DNA from: Anaerolineae bacterium
Lineage (GTDB): Bacteria > Chloroflexota > Anaerolineae > Promineifilales > Promineifilaceae
Length of the DNA stretch: 64,000 bases
Direction of reading: 5' to 3'
Assembly: GCA_020848035.1 (NCBI GenBank)
Contig: JADLAX010000032.1
Span: forward strand, 1-64,000
The position numbers were made by a program, and so were the translations under genes. How positions within the stretch are numbered: the first letter of the stretch is position 1; each line of letters begins with the position of its first letter. Shown here one piece after another: positions 7,101-15,071 of this stretch. Below the pieces are notes generated by a model. The model did no database searches, was not told the DNA's origin, and saw nothing but the letters and a program-made list of their open reading frames with translations.

Positions 7101-8534
7101 TTACGCAAGCGCGGTGGCGGGCTGTAGATCGGCCATGATTTGGGCCACCACGTCGCGTGACTGGCGGATGCAGTCGGGGATGCCCTGGCCGCGCAGCCCG
7201 GCGCCGGTGAGGTAGAGCTGCGGCAGCTGCTGCGCCAGCGTGCGCTCAATCTGGCCAATCAGCGCCAGGTGGCCAATGGGCGGCTGCGGGTTGGCGGGCA
7301 GCCAGCGCTGGATGTGAACCTGCGTCGGCGCGGCGGTGATGTCAAAAATGCGCGCCAGTTCATGCCGCACCAGGCTGATCAGTTCATCATCGGGCAGCCC
7401 GGCCAGCTTTGGCTGGTTCTGCCCGCCGACAAAGGCGCGCAGCACAAATTGGTCCTGGGGGGCGCGGTGGGGGAACTTGGCCGACATGCCTTCGACGGCC
7501 AGGAGCGGTGACGGCTCGGTGTCCGGCACGACCACACCAAAGCCGTCAAACGGGTTGGCGATGTCGCGGCGGTTGAAGGCAACGTTGACAGTGGTGACCG
7601 GGTTGTAGGGAATGGCGCACAGCTGGTCGATTACGGCCGTTTCTACCACCCCCGCCAGCAAATCGGCCATCACAAAGGTCGGTGTGGCCAGCACCACAAC
7701 ATCGGCCCGCAGCATCCGGCCATTGCTCAGCATGAGGGAATACGGCCGTGTCTGCGTCGGATTGTGGTCCAGGGCGGTAACGGCCGTGTCTTGCAAAATC
7801 GCCCCGTCGATGGCCTCAGCCAGCGTGTGTACCAGCTCGATCAGCCCGCCGCGCAGCGTGGCAAAGCTGGGCTTTTTGGCCGGGCGCGGCTCGCCCGACG
7901 CTTTGCGCGCGGCGCTCTTCTCCTTCATCAGGGCCAACATGCCTTTGACAACGCTGCCGTGCGCCTGCTCCATCGCGGCAAAACGGCCGAACGACACCTG
8001 CACACTCATCTGGTCCACGTCGCCCAAATAAACGCTGCCGATGGCGGGTTTGACGATGTTGTCTACCATCTCGTCCCCCAGGCGGCGGCGCAAAAAGCTG
8101 CCCAACGACTCGTCGCTGGGCTCGGTGCGCGGCTTGACAAACGGTTCTTTTAGCAGCCGCAGCTTGCCTTTGGGCGAAAGCAGCGGTGTGGACAGGAAGC
8201 TCCCTGGCCCGGACGGCACGATGGCGGGACGGCCGTTGCGCAGCACGTAATTTTTGCCGGAGCTGGTTGTGCCCACCAACCGGTGGGCCAGGCCCAGCGC
8301 GTGGCACAACTCCCACGCCTCTGGCTTGCGCGTCACAAATGATTCCGGCCCGCCTTCAAACACAAAGCCATCCTGCCGCCGGGTGGCAATCTTGCCGCCC
8401 AGCTGGGCCTCTTTTTCCACCACGGTGGTGTGGATAGCCAACCCTTGTTCTCGGGCGCTTTGCTCCAGATAATAGGCGGCGGCCAATCCAGAAATCCCTC
8501 CGCCCACAATGACAATCTCAATCTCTTGATTCAT
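7101..8534 (-). CDS. hemY: Protoporphyrinogen/coproporphyrinogen oxidase
   Basis: A 477-residue FAD-dependent oxidase of the HemY/HemG-PPO family, converting protoporphyrinogen IX (or coproporphyrinogen III) to the porphyrin in haem synthesis. The N-terminal dinucleotide-binding motif VIVGGGISGLAAAYYLE is at residues 6-22, GGKIATRRQDGFVFEGGPES at about 44, and the C-terminal FAD-contact segment LYLTGAGLRGQGIPDCIRQS near 445. I chose the ATG at 8534 because it is preceded by GAGGATAAG and places the Rossmann motif at the N-terminus; the frame upstream is non-coding in character. Neighbours are a PucC-like transporter downstream and a MerR-like regulator upstream. Confidence 0.93.
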   Translation of the reverse strand: MNQEIEIVIVGGGISGLAAAYYLEQSAREQGLAIHTTVVEKEAQLGGKIATRRQDGFVFEGGPESFVTRKPEAWELCHALGLAHRLVGTTSSGKNYVLRNGRPAIVPSGPGSFLSTPLLSPKGKLRLLKEPFVKPRTEPSDESLGSFLRRRLGDEMVDNIVKPAIGSVYLGDVDQMSVQVSFGRFAAMEQAHGSVVKGMLALMKEKSAARKASGEPRPAKKPSFATLRGGLIELVHTLAEAIDGAILQDTAVTALDHNPTQTRPYSLMLSNGRMLRADVVVLATPTFVMADLLAGVVETAVIDQLCAIPYNPVTTVNVAFNRRDIANPFDGFGVVVPDTEPSPLLAVEGMSAKFPHRAPQDQFVLRAFVGGQNQPKLAGLPDDELISLVRHELARIFDITAAPTQVHIQRWLPANPQPPIGHLALIGQIERTLAQQLPQLYLTGAGLRGQGIPDCIRQSRDVVAQIMADLQPATALA

Positions 8535-8816
8535 TTCTTTTCTTATCCTCTGCGCTCCCCACGCCTGCCGCGGTGAACTCTTTCGGCAGCCAGACAAGCG
8601 ACCAGAACGGCCGTTGCCCAAACAGCGGCCAATGACAAAACTTTGTTATGCGCTTGTTTAAATCGTGATGAAAGGGTCTGTTTTACGAATTATGAGCCTT
8701 TAGGATTTGGCGGAGTCGACCTGTTTGTTGCAACGAATTAGCCCAAATTAACGCTAATTTTCGTGATAATTCGCGTCAATTCGTTGCAAACCCCAGAAAA
8801 TCCCAAAGAGCTCGAA

Positions 8817-9440
8817 TTATTCGTAGGCCTGGGCGATGGCCAGATGCACCACGTTGAGTAGTTCGTTGATGCGGCGCATAAGGCGCAAGTTGGCTTCTGG
8901 TTTGATGTTGGCCGAGCTGGGCAGATGGAACGCCGTGTCGACCAGATTGTCCCGGAATACCAGGGTGGCTTGCAGCGCCTGGGTCAGGGGTAAATTGGTC
9001 TGGCGGGCCAGACGGCCGTACTGCTGGCCAATCTCTTCCGCCTGCTGCAGCAGTGTGCCGTTGCTTTCGGGATCCGAAATATATTGCAGGGTAAGGCCCA
9101 TCAGGCGGCGGCCCAGCAGACGATGCTGTTCGCGCAGGTCGTCGTCGTATTTGGCCAGCCACGCTTCGCTTTTGTGGGCGGTGATCGCCTGGCGCGTTTG
9201 CGTCAGCGCCTGCTCGGCCCACAGCTGCGCAAAGCTGCCCGGCATCTGCGCCTGACGGTGGTTGGCGGCAAACGCTTGCAGGTCAGCCAGGGCAAAGCGG
9301 CGGTGGCCGCCCGGCGTGAGCATGAAGGGAACCTGGCCGTCGTCGGCCCAGCGGCGCAGCGTGGTGCTGTGCACCCCCAAAAACTCAGATGCTTTGGTCA
9401 GGGAAATCCACTGCTCAGTTTCGGGAAGGTAATCGTTCAT
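8817..9440 (-). CDS. MerR/excisionase-type regulator with C-terminal helical sensor
   Basis: A 207-residue protein. Residues 8-55 form a winged-helix HTH of the MerR/excisionase type (LTKASEFLGVHSTTLRRWAD, then a wing with PGGHRRF). The remaining 140 residues are helical and resemble the N-terminal domain found in RsbR-type proteins (a globin-like helical bundle), inferred from pattern only. It probably regulates its own promoter, where three ATAGATT-type direct repeats lie, and possibly the downstream hemY and PucC-like genes on the same strand. No cobalamin-binding motif of CarH/LitR type is visible. Confidence 0.8.
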   Translation of the reverse strand: MNDYLPETEQWISLTKASEFLGVHSTTLRRWADDGQVPFMLTPGGHRRFALADLQAFAANHRQAQMPGSFAQLWAEQALTQTRQAITAHKSEAWLAKYDDDLREQHRLLGRRLMGLTLQYISDPESNGTLLQQAEEIGQQYGRLARQTNLPLTQALQATLVFRDNLVDTAFHLPSSANIKPEANLRLMRRINELLNVVHLAIAQAYE

Positions 9441-9528
9441 AATCTATCCAAAAGCTTCGTAAAACAGAATAAATCTATGCAAATCTATGCATTGGGGCGA
9501 TTATACAGAGCGCCAAAAGGTGCGTCAA
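9441..9528 (-). promoter_or_regulatory. Promoter and repeated operator of the MerR-like gene
   Basis: On the minus strand TTGACG (9523-9528), a 17-nt spacer and TATAAT (9500-9505). Just downstream are two tandem copies of GCATAGATTT (9471-9490) and a third partial copy, ATAGATT (9441-9447), near the start codon. Tandem sites over the transcription start suit autorepression by the encoded regulator. Confidence 0.7.
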
Positions 9529-9606
9529 TCCATTTTAGCAACTGTTGACAAATGTCACCGGCGAGGTGTGACATGTCGCTGCTAACCGGGGTTAGCGTGC
9601 GGGGGC

Positions 9607-9636
9607 TTGACAGGGCAACGGCCGTTCCGCTACAAT
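9607..9636 (+). promoter_or_regulatory. Promoter of the TetR gene
   Basis: TTGACA (9607-9612), an 18-nt spacer containing ACGGCCGT, and TACAAT (9631-9636). The operator palindromes follow directly, covering the expected transcription start. Confidence 0.8.
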
Positions 9637-9637
9637 G

Positions 9638-9667
9638 TGACCGATCGGTCATGTGACCGACCGGTCA
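9638..9667. promoter_or_regulatory. Twin TetR operators
   Basis: Two perfect 14-bp palindromes, TGACCGATCGGTCA (9638-9651) and TGACCGACCGGTCA (9654-9667), with centres 16 bp apart. Position between the -10 box and the start codon points to autorepression by the TetR protein encoded next. Confidence 0.85.
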
Positions 9668-9689
9668 CATTATAAGGAAAGTGCCGCCT

Positions 9690-10343
9690 ATGCCCAAAGA
9701 AACCTTTTTTAACCTGCCGGAAGCCAAGCGACAGCGCCTCATCGACCTGGCGCTGGCCGAGTTTGCCGAAAACGATTATGACACGGCCTCCATCTCGCGC
9801 ATTGTGGCCCAGGCGTGCATTGCCAAGGGCAGCTTTTACCAATACTTCGAGAACAAAGAAGATTTGTACACCTACTTGCTGGCTCTGGGCGCGGAGGCCA
9901 AAGCACAGTTCCTGGGCAGCAATCCGCCCGATCCGGCGATGGGCACCTTTGCCTACATTCGCTGGCTTAGCGCGGCGGGCATCCAGTTTGAACTGGCCCG
10001 GCCGCAGCTCAGCCAGATTGGTTACCGGGCGGTGCGTGGTGGGGCTTTACCCGCCGAACTGCAAGAACAGGCGCGGACGGGTGCGGCCGTTTTCTTCCGG
10101 CAGCTGGTGGAGCAAGGTCAGGCGCGGGGCGACATCGCTCCAGACATCGATGCGGACCTGGCGGCCTTTCTGTTCAACGTCATTTTTACAGAGCTGGGCG
10201 GCTATTTGCTGAACCGGTTGGCGGATGAAGGTGGGGTGGGTGACGGCCGTTCCCGCTTCGAAACACCCGAGGCAGAGCGATTATTTGACCAGGTTCTGCG
10301 CATTTTAGAAGCTGGCATGGGGACAGATGTCATACCCGCGTAG
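9690..10343 (+). CDS. TetR-family transcriptional repressor
   Basis: A 217-residue regulator. The N-terminal HTH is clear: RLIDLALAEFAENDYDTASISRIVAQACIAKGSFYQYFENKEDLYTYLL at about residues 13-60 carries the TetR signature (…KGSFYQYFENKEDL…). The C-terminal ligand domain is typical in length. I chose the ATG at 9690 because AAGGAAAG sits 8 bases upstream; a GTG at 9681 is also in frame. The SDR gene that starts about 110 bases downstream may be a co-regulated target. The last codons lie within a palindromic repeat (10328-10396), so the C-terminus was probably altered by the repeat. Confidence 0.92.
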   Translation: MPKETFFNLPEAKRQRLIDLALAEFAENDYDTASISRIVAQACIAKGSFYQYFENKEDLYTYLLALGAEAKAQFLGSNPPDPAMGTFAYIRWLSAAGIQFELARPQLSQIGYRAVRGGALPAELQEQARTGAAVFFRQLVEQGQARGDIAPDIDADLAAFLFNVIFTELGGYLLNRLADEGGVGDGRSRFETPEAERLFDQVLRILEAGMGTDVIPA

Positions 10344-10396
10344 GCGGGTATCCATCTTCCGCACCTGAGTGGATTCCCGCCTTCGCGGGAATGACA
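10328..10396. repeat. Composite palindromic repeat, copy 2 of 3
   Basis: TGTCATACCCGC...GCGGGTA and ATTCCCGC...GCGGGAATGACA hairpins, the same element as at 7004 and 17899 but with the halves in reverse order. It supplies the final codons and stop of the TetR gene. Confidence 0.8.
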
Positions 10397-10454
10397 AGAA
10401 AAGGTAAGCTTACGTCCTGGATGGCAGTTTCCGGGGAAATACAAGAGGAACAAC

Positions 10455-11336
10455 ATGAAACAAAAAGTGTGCATCATCACCGGCGGTAACTCAGGCATTG
10501 GCAAGGCCGCTGCCGTGCAGATTGCCCAGCAAGGGCACAAAGTGATCATCGCCTGCCGCAGCCAGGCGCGCGGCGAGGCGGCCCTGGCCGACATTCGCCA
10601 GCAGGCCAACAGCCAGGACGTGGAGCTAATGCTCCTGGACATGTCGCGCCAGTCGTCGATCCATGCCTTTGCCCAGGCGTTCCTGGCCCGCTACGAGGTG
10701 CTCGACGTGCTCATCCACAACGCCGCCGATTTTGACATCCGGCGCAAGCAAATTGTGTTTACCGACGAGGCTGTGGAACAGGTGTGGGCCACCAACCATG
10801 TCGGCCCCGTTTTGCTGACCGATTTGCTGCTGGACGCCCTGAAGCGCAGCGAGCAGGGGCGGATCATCACCATTTCGTCCAAAGGATTGGTAACGTACCC
10901 CTTCCTCAAAATTGACATGGCCGACCCAGAGTTTCGCGGGCGGAAGTTCAGCGTGCAGAAGGCGTATTATCAGTCCAAGCTGGCCCAGGTGATGTACACG
11001 TATTGGCTGGCGCGGGAGTTGGGGGGAACGGCCGTAACCGCCAATTCCATCCGCGTCACCAACGTACGTATTGATGTGGATGAGCGTTATCCGCACCTTC
11101 CGGCGCTGCTGCGCAAGCTGTACGCCCTCAAAAGCCGCTATGCCATCACCCCCGAAGAGATGGCCCAGACCTACACCTACCTGGCGCTCTCCCCCGACGT
11201 GGCCCAAACCAGCGGCAAATATTTCGATGACCCAACCCACAGCGTCACGTCACCGGCCTACACCCACGATTGGACCAACATCGACCAGCTAATGCAGGTA
11301 ACACGCCGCTTTATCAAGCAGCCAGTCACGCCCTAA
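10455..11336 (+). CDS. Short-chain dehydrogenase/reductase
   Basis: A 293-residue NAD(P)-dependent oxidoreductase of the SDR family, closest in layout to the retinol-dehydrogenase/WW-oxidoreductase type. The cofactor motif TGGNSGIGKAAA is at residues 7-18, ACRSQARGEAAL at about 34, LIHNAA near 87, the catalytic Ser in TISSKG near 140 and YxxxK as YYQSKLA near 177. CAAGAGGAACAAC precedes the ATG. Position behind an autoregulated TetR gene suggests it may be induced by the ligand of that repressor. The substrate is unknown. Confidence 0.88.
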   Translation: MKQKVCIITGGNSGIGKAAAVQIAQQGHKVIIACRSQARGEAALADIRQQANSQDVELMLLDMSRQSSIHAFAQAFLARYEVLDVLIHNAADFDIRRKQIVFTDEAVEQVWATNHVGPVLLTDLLLDALKRSEQGRIITISSKGLVTYPFLKIDMADPEFRGRKFSVQKAYYQSKLAQVMYTYWLARELGGTAVTANSIRVTNVRIDVDERYPHLPALLRKLYALKSRYAITPEEMAQTYTYLALSPDVAQTSGKYFDDPTHSVTSPAYTHDWTNIDQLMQVTRRFIKQPVTP

Positions 11337-11337
11337 A

Positions 11338-11368
11338 CCAGAGGAGTCTGCATCCTCAGATGCAGACG
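11338..11368. repeat. REP element (single copy)
   Basis: Core GCATCCTCAGATGC at 11350-11363, preceded by GAGGAGTCT. Stem GCATC/GATGC with loop CTCA. It is a somewhat diverged member of the family found around the RAYT gene at 20007, located just after the SDR gene. Confidence 0.8.
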
Positions 11369-11453
11369 GAAAGAATTTAGCCACAGATGACACCGATGAC
11401 ACAGATTGAAGCGTTTTATCTGGGCAATCTGTGGCATCTGTGGATTTTTCTTC

Positions 11454-12557
11454 TTACTGTTTGGCGGTGGTGTTGATATACCAGGCATACAGGAGAGGAA
11501 TGACGGCCGTTGCCCCCACACCCGCCGTCAAGATACCAGCAACCAGTCCGGCCCAGGCCAGCGCATCTTCAGTCACGGCGTAGCCGATGACCAACAGCGC
11601 CAGGGTGAGCAGCAGGAAAACGGCCGCAGCCGCCGCAATCATTCCCGCCACGCGCTGCGCCCGCTTCATCGAGGCGCATTTAGCGCCGTGCAGCTTACCG
11701 GTTTGGCCGTGCAGCAGCACCATCTGCGCCCGGTTGTCGTCGTCCAGGTAGTAGCTGGTGTAGAGCGGCAGCAGCAGCTGGGTCCACTGCTGGTTGGCAA
11801 AACGCGGCGACCATTTAAACCCCCGGCTGTGGTCTGCTTCACAGGCGAGGCGGCAATCTTGGGCGACGGCCGTTTGCAAGCCAATCACCGCCTCATTCCA
11901 GGCATCCTCCGGTGGGCGATTGGGCAAATGCACCACCGCGCCGTGCAAATCACCGGGATGAAACGGCTTGGGCGCTGTGCGGTCAAAACGGCCGATTTTG
12001 CCCTCCACCCGCGCCTGCTCTTCCAGCGCCGGGGCGGCCTGGTTGTCGTACAGCCGCTGCAAACGGCCGACACGCTGCTCCCAACGCACCCGCTTCTCCT
12101 TCACCCGCTCCGTCTGCCAGTCGCTGTGGTTGAACCGCTCCCGGTGGCTTACAATTTCATAATCGAAGCCCATTTCCGCCTGCCACTCGCCCTGCACCTG
12201 GGCATCCACCAGCCACATCGGCAGGTAGACCGGCTGCAAGCGCCCCAGCAGCGTGTTTTCGCTGAGGTCGGTGGGGGCCAGCCAGAGGCTTTTGGCAAAC
12301 TGGCGCACGCTGGCACGCAGCTGGCCTTCGGCGGCGGTAAACGGCACAATCAGCTCTGGTGGCTGCGTGTAGATGGGGCGGTCGTCGGCCGGGTTCATTT
12401 GCGCCAGGGCCGTCTGCCCGCAAAAAGGACAGCGCTGGCTGACCTTATCCGGCGGCAGCACAAATACCCCGTTGCAGCTGGCACACCCTTCCAGCACCCA
12501 ATCTGCCCCCCAAACGCCAATCCAGTTTTCGTTTTGAACTAATTCCACTTCATCCAT
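11454..12557 (-). CDS. Zinc-ribbon membrane protein (paralogue A)
   Basis: About 367 residues. An N-terminal zinc ribbon (CASCNG...RCPFCG, about residues 24-46) is followed by a long soluble domain containing YLPMWLVDAQVQGEWQAEMG and a C-terminal pair of hydrophobic helices (about 300-325 and 335-360). The same order appears in the upstream gene at 12683-13993, and both contain a 'TPIYIPFWTFDA/QPVYLPMWLVDA' strand, so they are paralogues. The function is unknown; I see no enzyme motif. An in-frame ATG at 12569 lies within a heptad repeat, so I prefer 12557, though no strong ribosome-binding site is present for either. Confidence 0.72.
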   Translation of the reverse strand: MDEVELVQNENWIGVWGADWVLEGCASCNGVFVLPPDKVSQRCPFCGQTALAQMNPADDRPIYTQPPELIVPFTAAEGQLRASVRQFAKSLWLAPTDLSENTLLGRLQPVYLPMWLVDAQVQGEWQAEMGFDYEIVSHRERFNHSDWQTERVKEKRVRWEQRVGRLQRLYDNQAAPALEEQARVEGKIGRFDRTAPKPFHPGDLHGAVVHLPNRPPEDAWNEAVIGLQTAVAQDCRLACEADHSRGFKWSPRFANQQWTQLLLPLYTSYYLDDDNRAQMVLLHGQTGKLHGAKCASMKRAQRVAGMIAAAAAVFLLLTLALLVIGYAVTEDALAWAGLVAGILTAGVGATAVIPLLYAWYINTTAKQ

Positions 12558-12561
12558 CAAC

Positions 12562-12597
12562 TTAACCATTAACCATTGGCCATTAACAATTGACCAT
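12562..12597. repeat. Heptad array (TTAACCA-type units)
   Basis: Five successive 7-nt units of the form TTAACCA, TTGGCCA, TTAACAA and TTGACCA, without an inverted partner. It lies at the 5' end of paralogue A. A short GCCTGC...GGCTTCGACAAGCTC dyad follows at about 12637-12672. Confidence 0.6.
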
Positions 12598-12682
12598 CAG
12601 GACTTACGCAAAAGCAAACATTTACCCGGAGATTGAGCCTGCCGAAATCGGCTTCGACAAGCTCAGCCTGCGTAGGCCTATT

Positions 12683-13993
12683 CTATTCTTGCGCCATTTT
12701 GCCTGCCTTGCGCAGCGTATCGATCACAAAAATGAGCCAACCGATCACGCTGAGACCGGCCAGCAGGCCAAACAGACCGCCGATGTCGTAGTTGTTGGCC
12801 AGCAAAACGGCCGTAATCAAAGCAAACAGCAGCGCCGGTAGGAACGTGCCCGCCAGGGTCCAGCCCACCTTCTGCCAATCCACCGGCCGCTGCCCGGCAA
12901 TGACGCCGGTCTGGCCGTTGACCATCACCTGGAACACTTTGTCGCCGTAGCGGTAGGTGGACAGGTACAGCGGCAGCAAAATGTAGCGCCAGCTCTCCTC
13001 GCTGAACTCCAGATTCATGCTGAAGTTGCGCATGTTTTGGGCGCTGGCCTGCTTCTGGCACGCTTCCTTGGTGCGGGCGCGCATCAGCTTACGGGCGCGT
13101 TCCCAGGCGGTTTCCAGGTCCACGTCGTACGCCTGGGCGGAGAGGCCCGCCAGGAAAGCGGCATCGTAGGGCACCAGGTCGCCCAGCCGGTAGCCGCCCA
13201 GCTGCCCCAGCAGCGTCAGGCTGAGCTGGCTGCTGCCGCTGACGAGCAGATCATCGGTGAACAGGCTCACCGCGCCCGATTCCCAATCCCACACCCTGTT
13301 TTCGCGGTCGCCCAGCTTGAGCAGGAAATGGCGCTCCCACTTCCAGTTGGGCGCAGAGTGGCGGCGGCGGTTGGCGTCGGTGTTGTACACCTCGGCGCGC
13401 CAGGCGGCCTGGGTCCGGGCGTCAAAGGTCCAGAACGGGATGTAGATGGGGGTGTACTCGGTTGAGCGGGCCAGCTTTTGCAAATCTTTGGGCAGCATCC
13501 AGCTGTTTTGCAGCCAGACGGCCGTTCCCTTCCGGCAATCTTCCCTGGTGGCGCTAAACGGAATCAAAAAGCGGGGGCGCAGCACGTCCTGCGGGGCGCG
13601 CATTTGCACCACCGAGTTGGAGCCACAAAACGGGCAGGTGTGGGTGAGCATGTCGGTGGCCAGGGTGATGTGCGAGGCGCAGCTGTTACACACCAGCTCC
13701 TTGCGCTCGGTGCCCCAGCCGTTGACGGCACGTTCAACCGTTTCTACGGTGAACTCAAACTCCTGCGCCCCTTTGCCCACCACTTCCACCTGCGGCGCTT
13801 CGTGGTAGCCGCAGAAGGAGCAGGTGAGGCCGCCGTCGTCGGTGCTGTAGGCGGTGGCCCCGTCGCAGTGCGGACAGCGAAAATCGACTACGGGACGGCC
13901 GTCTTCCTCTGGCGGGCGCGGCATGTACACTTCAATGCCAGAAACGGCCGATTTTGTTTTAACAAAGCCTTCGGGCGGAAACGAATCACTCAT
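12683..13993 (-). CDS. Zinc-ribbon membrane protein (paralogue B)
   Basis: About 436 residues with two zinc ribbons: CPHCDG...CSFCGYHEAP (about residues 37-62) and CNSCASH...CPFCGSNSVV (about 98-125). A large middle domain shares the IPFWTFDARTQAAWRAEVYN segment with paralogue A, and two hydrophobic helices lie at the C-terminus (about 370-415). I chose the ATG at 13993 (MSDSFPPEG); the upstream ATG at 14011 is also in frame. Arrangement behind one another on the minus strand suggests a tandem duplication with loss of one ribbon in paralogue A. Function unknown; such proteins are frequent in Chloroflexota and are sometimes misnamed as helicase-like. Confidence 0.75.
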   Translation of the reverse strand: MSDSFPPEGFVKTKSAVSGIEVYMPRPPEEDGRPVVDFRCPHCDGATAYSTDDGGLTCSFCGYHEAPQVEVVGKGAQEFEFTVETVERAVNGWGTERKELVCNSCASHITLATDMLTHTCPFCGSNSVVQMRAPQDVLRPRFLIPFSATREDCRKGTAVWLQNSWMLPKDLQKLARSTEYTPIYIPFWTFDARTQAAWRAEVYNTDANRRRHSAPNWKWERHFLLKLGDRENRVWDWESGAVSLFTDDLLVSGSSQLSLTLLGQLGGYRLGDLVPYDAAFLAGLSAQAYDVDLETAWERARKLMRARTKEACQKQASAQNMRNFSMNLEFSEESWRYILLPLYLSTYRYGDKVFQVMVNGQTGVIAGQRPVDWQKVGWTLAGTFLPALLFALITAVLLANNYDIGGLFGLLAGLSVIGWLIFVIDTLRKAGKMAQE

Positions 13994-14080
13994 GAGCTGC
14001 CTTTTTGTCAAGAATTCACAGATGACACAGATTTCGGCTTAAAGATTAGACCATCGTGCTGTGGTTGACAAGGTGTTTTT

Positions 14081-14142
14081 GAAACGTGAAGCGTGAAACG
14101 TGAGGGGGAGCCGCCGCTCACGTTTCACGTTTTACGCTTCAC
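14081..14142. repeat. Inverted heptad-repeat hairpin (GTGAAAC/GTGAAGC units)
   Basis: Left arm of GTGAAGC, GTGAAAC and GTGAGGG units; right arm carries the complement (CTCACGTTTCACGTTTTACGCTTC). It closely resembles the hairpin at 5353 and lies between divergent genes. Confidence 0.75.
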
Positions 14143-14203
14143 TTTATTCGTGATTGCTTTTTCCCGGATTCTGATAAGATCGCCACCACATGCGAGGTGT
14201 TTT

Positions 14204-14914
14204 GTGAAGCAAAAACAAACTTTTTTGATGATCTTGCCGCTGCTGGCCGATGCTGTGGGCATTGCTGTGGCGGTCTGGCTGCTGCCGTCGCTGGCGGCGC
14301 AGTTTGCCAACCTATCGACGATCAACGTGCTGATTTTGGGCGGGGCGTTTGTGGTGTACTGCACGGCCGTTTACCTCATTCGTAAGCTGGAACCGATGGC
14401 CGACGCCGAGCGCATCTCCCGCCTGCCCGCCTGGCTGACGGGGACGCGCGTGATGCGGCCGTTGGCCATCTTTTTTGCCCTGGTGCTGGCCAGCCTCTTT
14501 TTGCAGCAGCTGGGTTACTGGGAGTCCATCTTCGTCGTCGATGACCGGGTGCTGGGTGCGGGTGAGTCATCGTCCTTTTTTGTCTACGGGCCGGGGGCGT
14601 GGATTGCCGCCTCGTTGTTTTACGTGCTGGTGCTCAGCGCATCGGTGCGGGTGACGATTGAGGAGGAGTCGGGCAGCTACGCGGCGCTGGCGCTGCTGGC
14701 CCTGCTGGGCGTGAATGGCATGGTGGTGTTGGGCACGGCCGTTCTGCAAGCCACCACCCTCTTCACCGGCTGGCTGGGGGCGATGGGCGGGTTGGTCCTG
14801 CTGGGGCTGCTGTTTGCCCCGCCGCGCGTGTGGTTTTTGGTGAAACGGCCGTCGCTCCTGGCGGCCCTCTCTTACCTGGCGCTGCTGCTCTTTTGCGCCT
14901 GGCAGCTGGTGTGA
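14204..14914 (+). CDS. Hypothetical multi-pass membrane protein
   Basis: A 236-residue integral membrane protein with seven or so hydrophobic helices. I chose the GTG at 14204 because GAGGTG lies 8-10 bases upstream and the first residues (VKQKQTFLMILPLLADAVG) give a normal basic N-terminus; an ATG at 14093 in frame falls within the heptad hairpin. No conserved polar motif or catalytic residue stands out in the helices. I do not recognise the family. Confidence 0.68.
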   Translation: MKQKQTFLMILPLLADAVGIAVAVWLLPSLAAQFANLSTINVLILGGAFVVYCTAVYLIRKLEPMADAERISRLPAWLTGTRVMRPLAIFFALVLASLFLQQLGYWESIFVVDDRVLGAGESSSFFVYGPGAWIAASLFYVLVLSASVRVTIEEESGSYAALALLALLGVNGMVVLGTAVLQATTLFTGWLGAMGGLVLLGLLFAPPRVWFLVKRPSLLAALSYLALLLFCAWQLV

Positions 14915-14919
14915 GTGAA

Positions 14920-14975
14920 AAGTGGCAGGTAGCAGGTGGCAAGTCGCAAGTCACTTGCCACCTGCCACTTGCCAC
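14920..14975. repeat. Inverted heptad-repeat hairpin (GTGGCAA/GTGGCAG units)
   Basis: Units GTGGCAG, GTAGCAG, GTGGCAA, GTCGCAA on the left; the complement (ACTTGCC, ACCTGCC) on the right. It begins 6 bases after the stop of the membrane-protein gene and could be its terminator. Confidence 0.75.
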
Positions 14976-14985
14976 AAAATAGTTC

Positions 14986-15013
14986 TTGACGGCCGTTTCC
15001 GTCTCCATATCAT
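14986..15013 (+). promoter_or_regulatory. Promoter of the dimethylargininase-like gene
   Basis: TTGACG (14986-14991), a 16-nt spacer and TATCAT (15008-15013). An ACGGCCGT copy begins inside the -35 box. Confidence 0.6.
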
Positions 15014-15071
15014 AGTGTGTGTGGCCTGACCCACCACCCACAACTCGCTGAAATTCATGGAGGCACCCGTC

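Noticed and set aside
12590..12841. Frames between the two zinc-ribbon genes
   Set aside because: They run through heptad repeats and the opposite strand of the real gene; no independent support.
14376..14749. Arg/Pro-rich minus-strand frames opposite the membrane protein at 14204
   Set aside because: Shadow frames of a GC-rich hydrophobic protein; no start signals.
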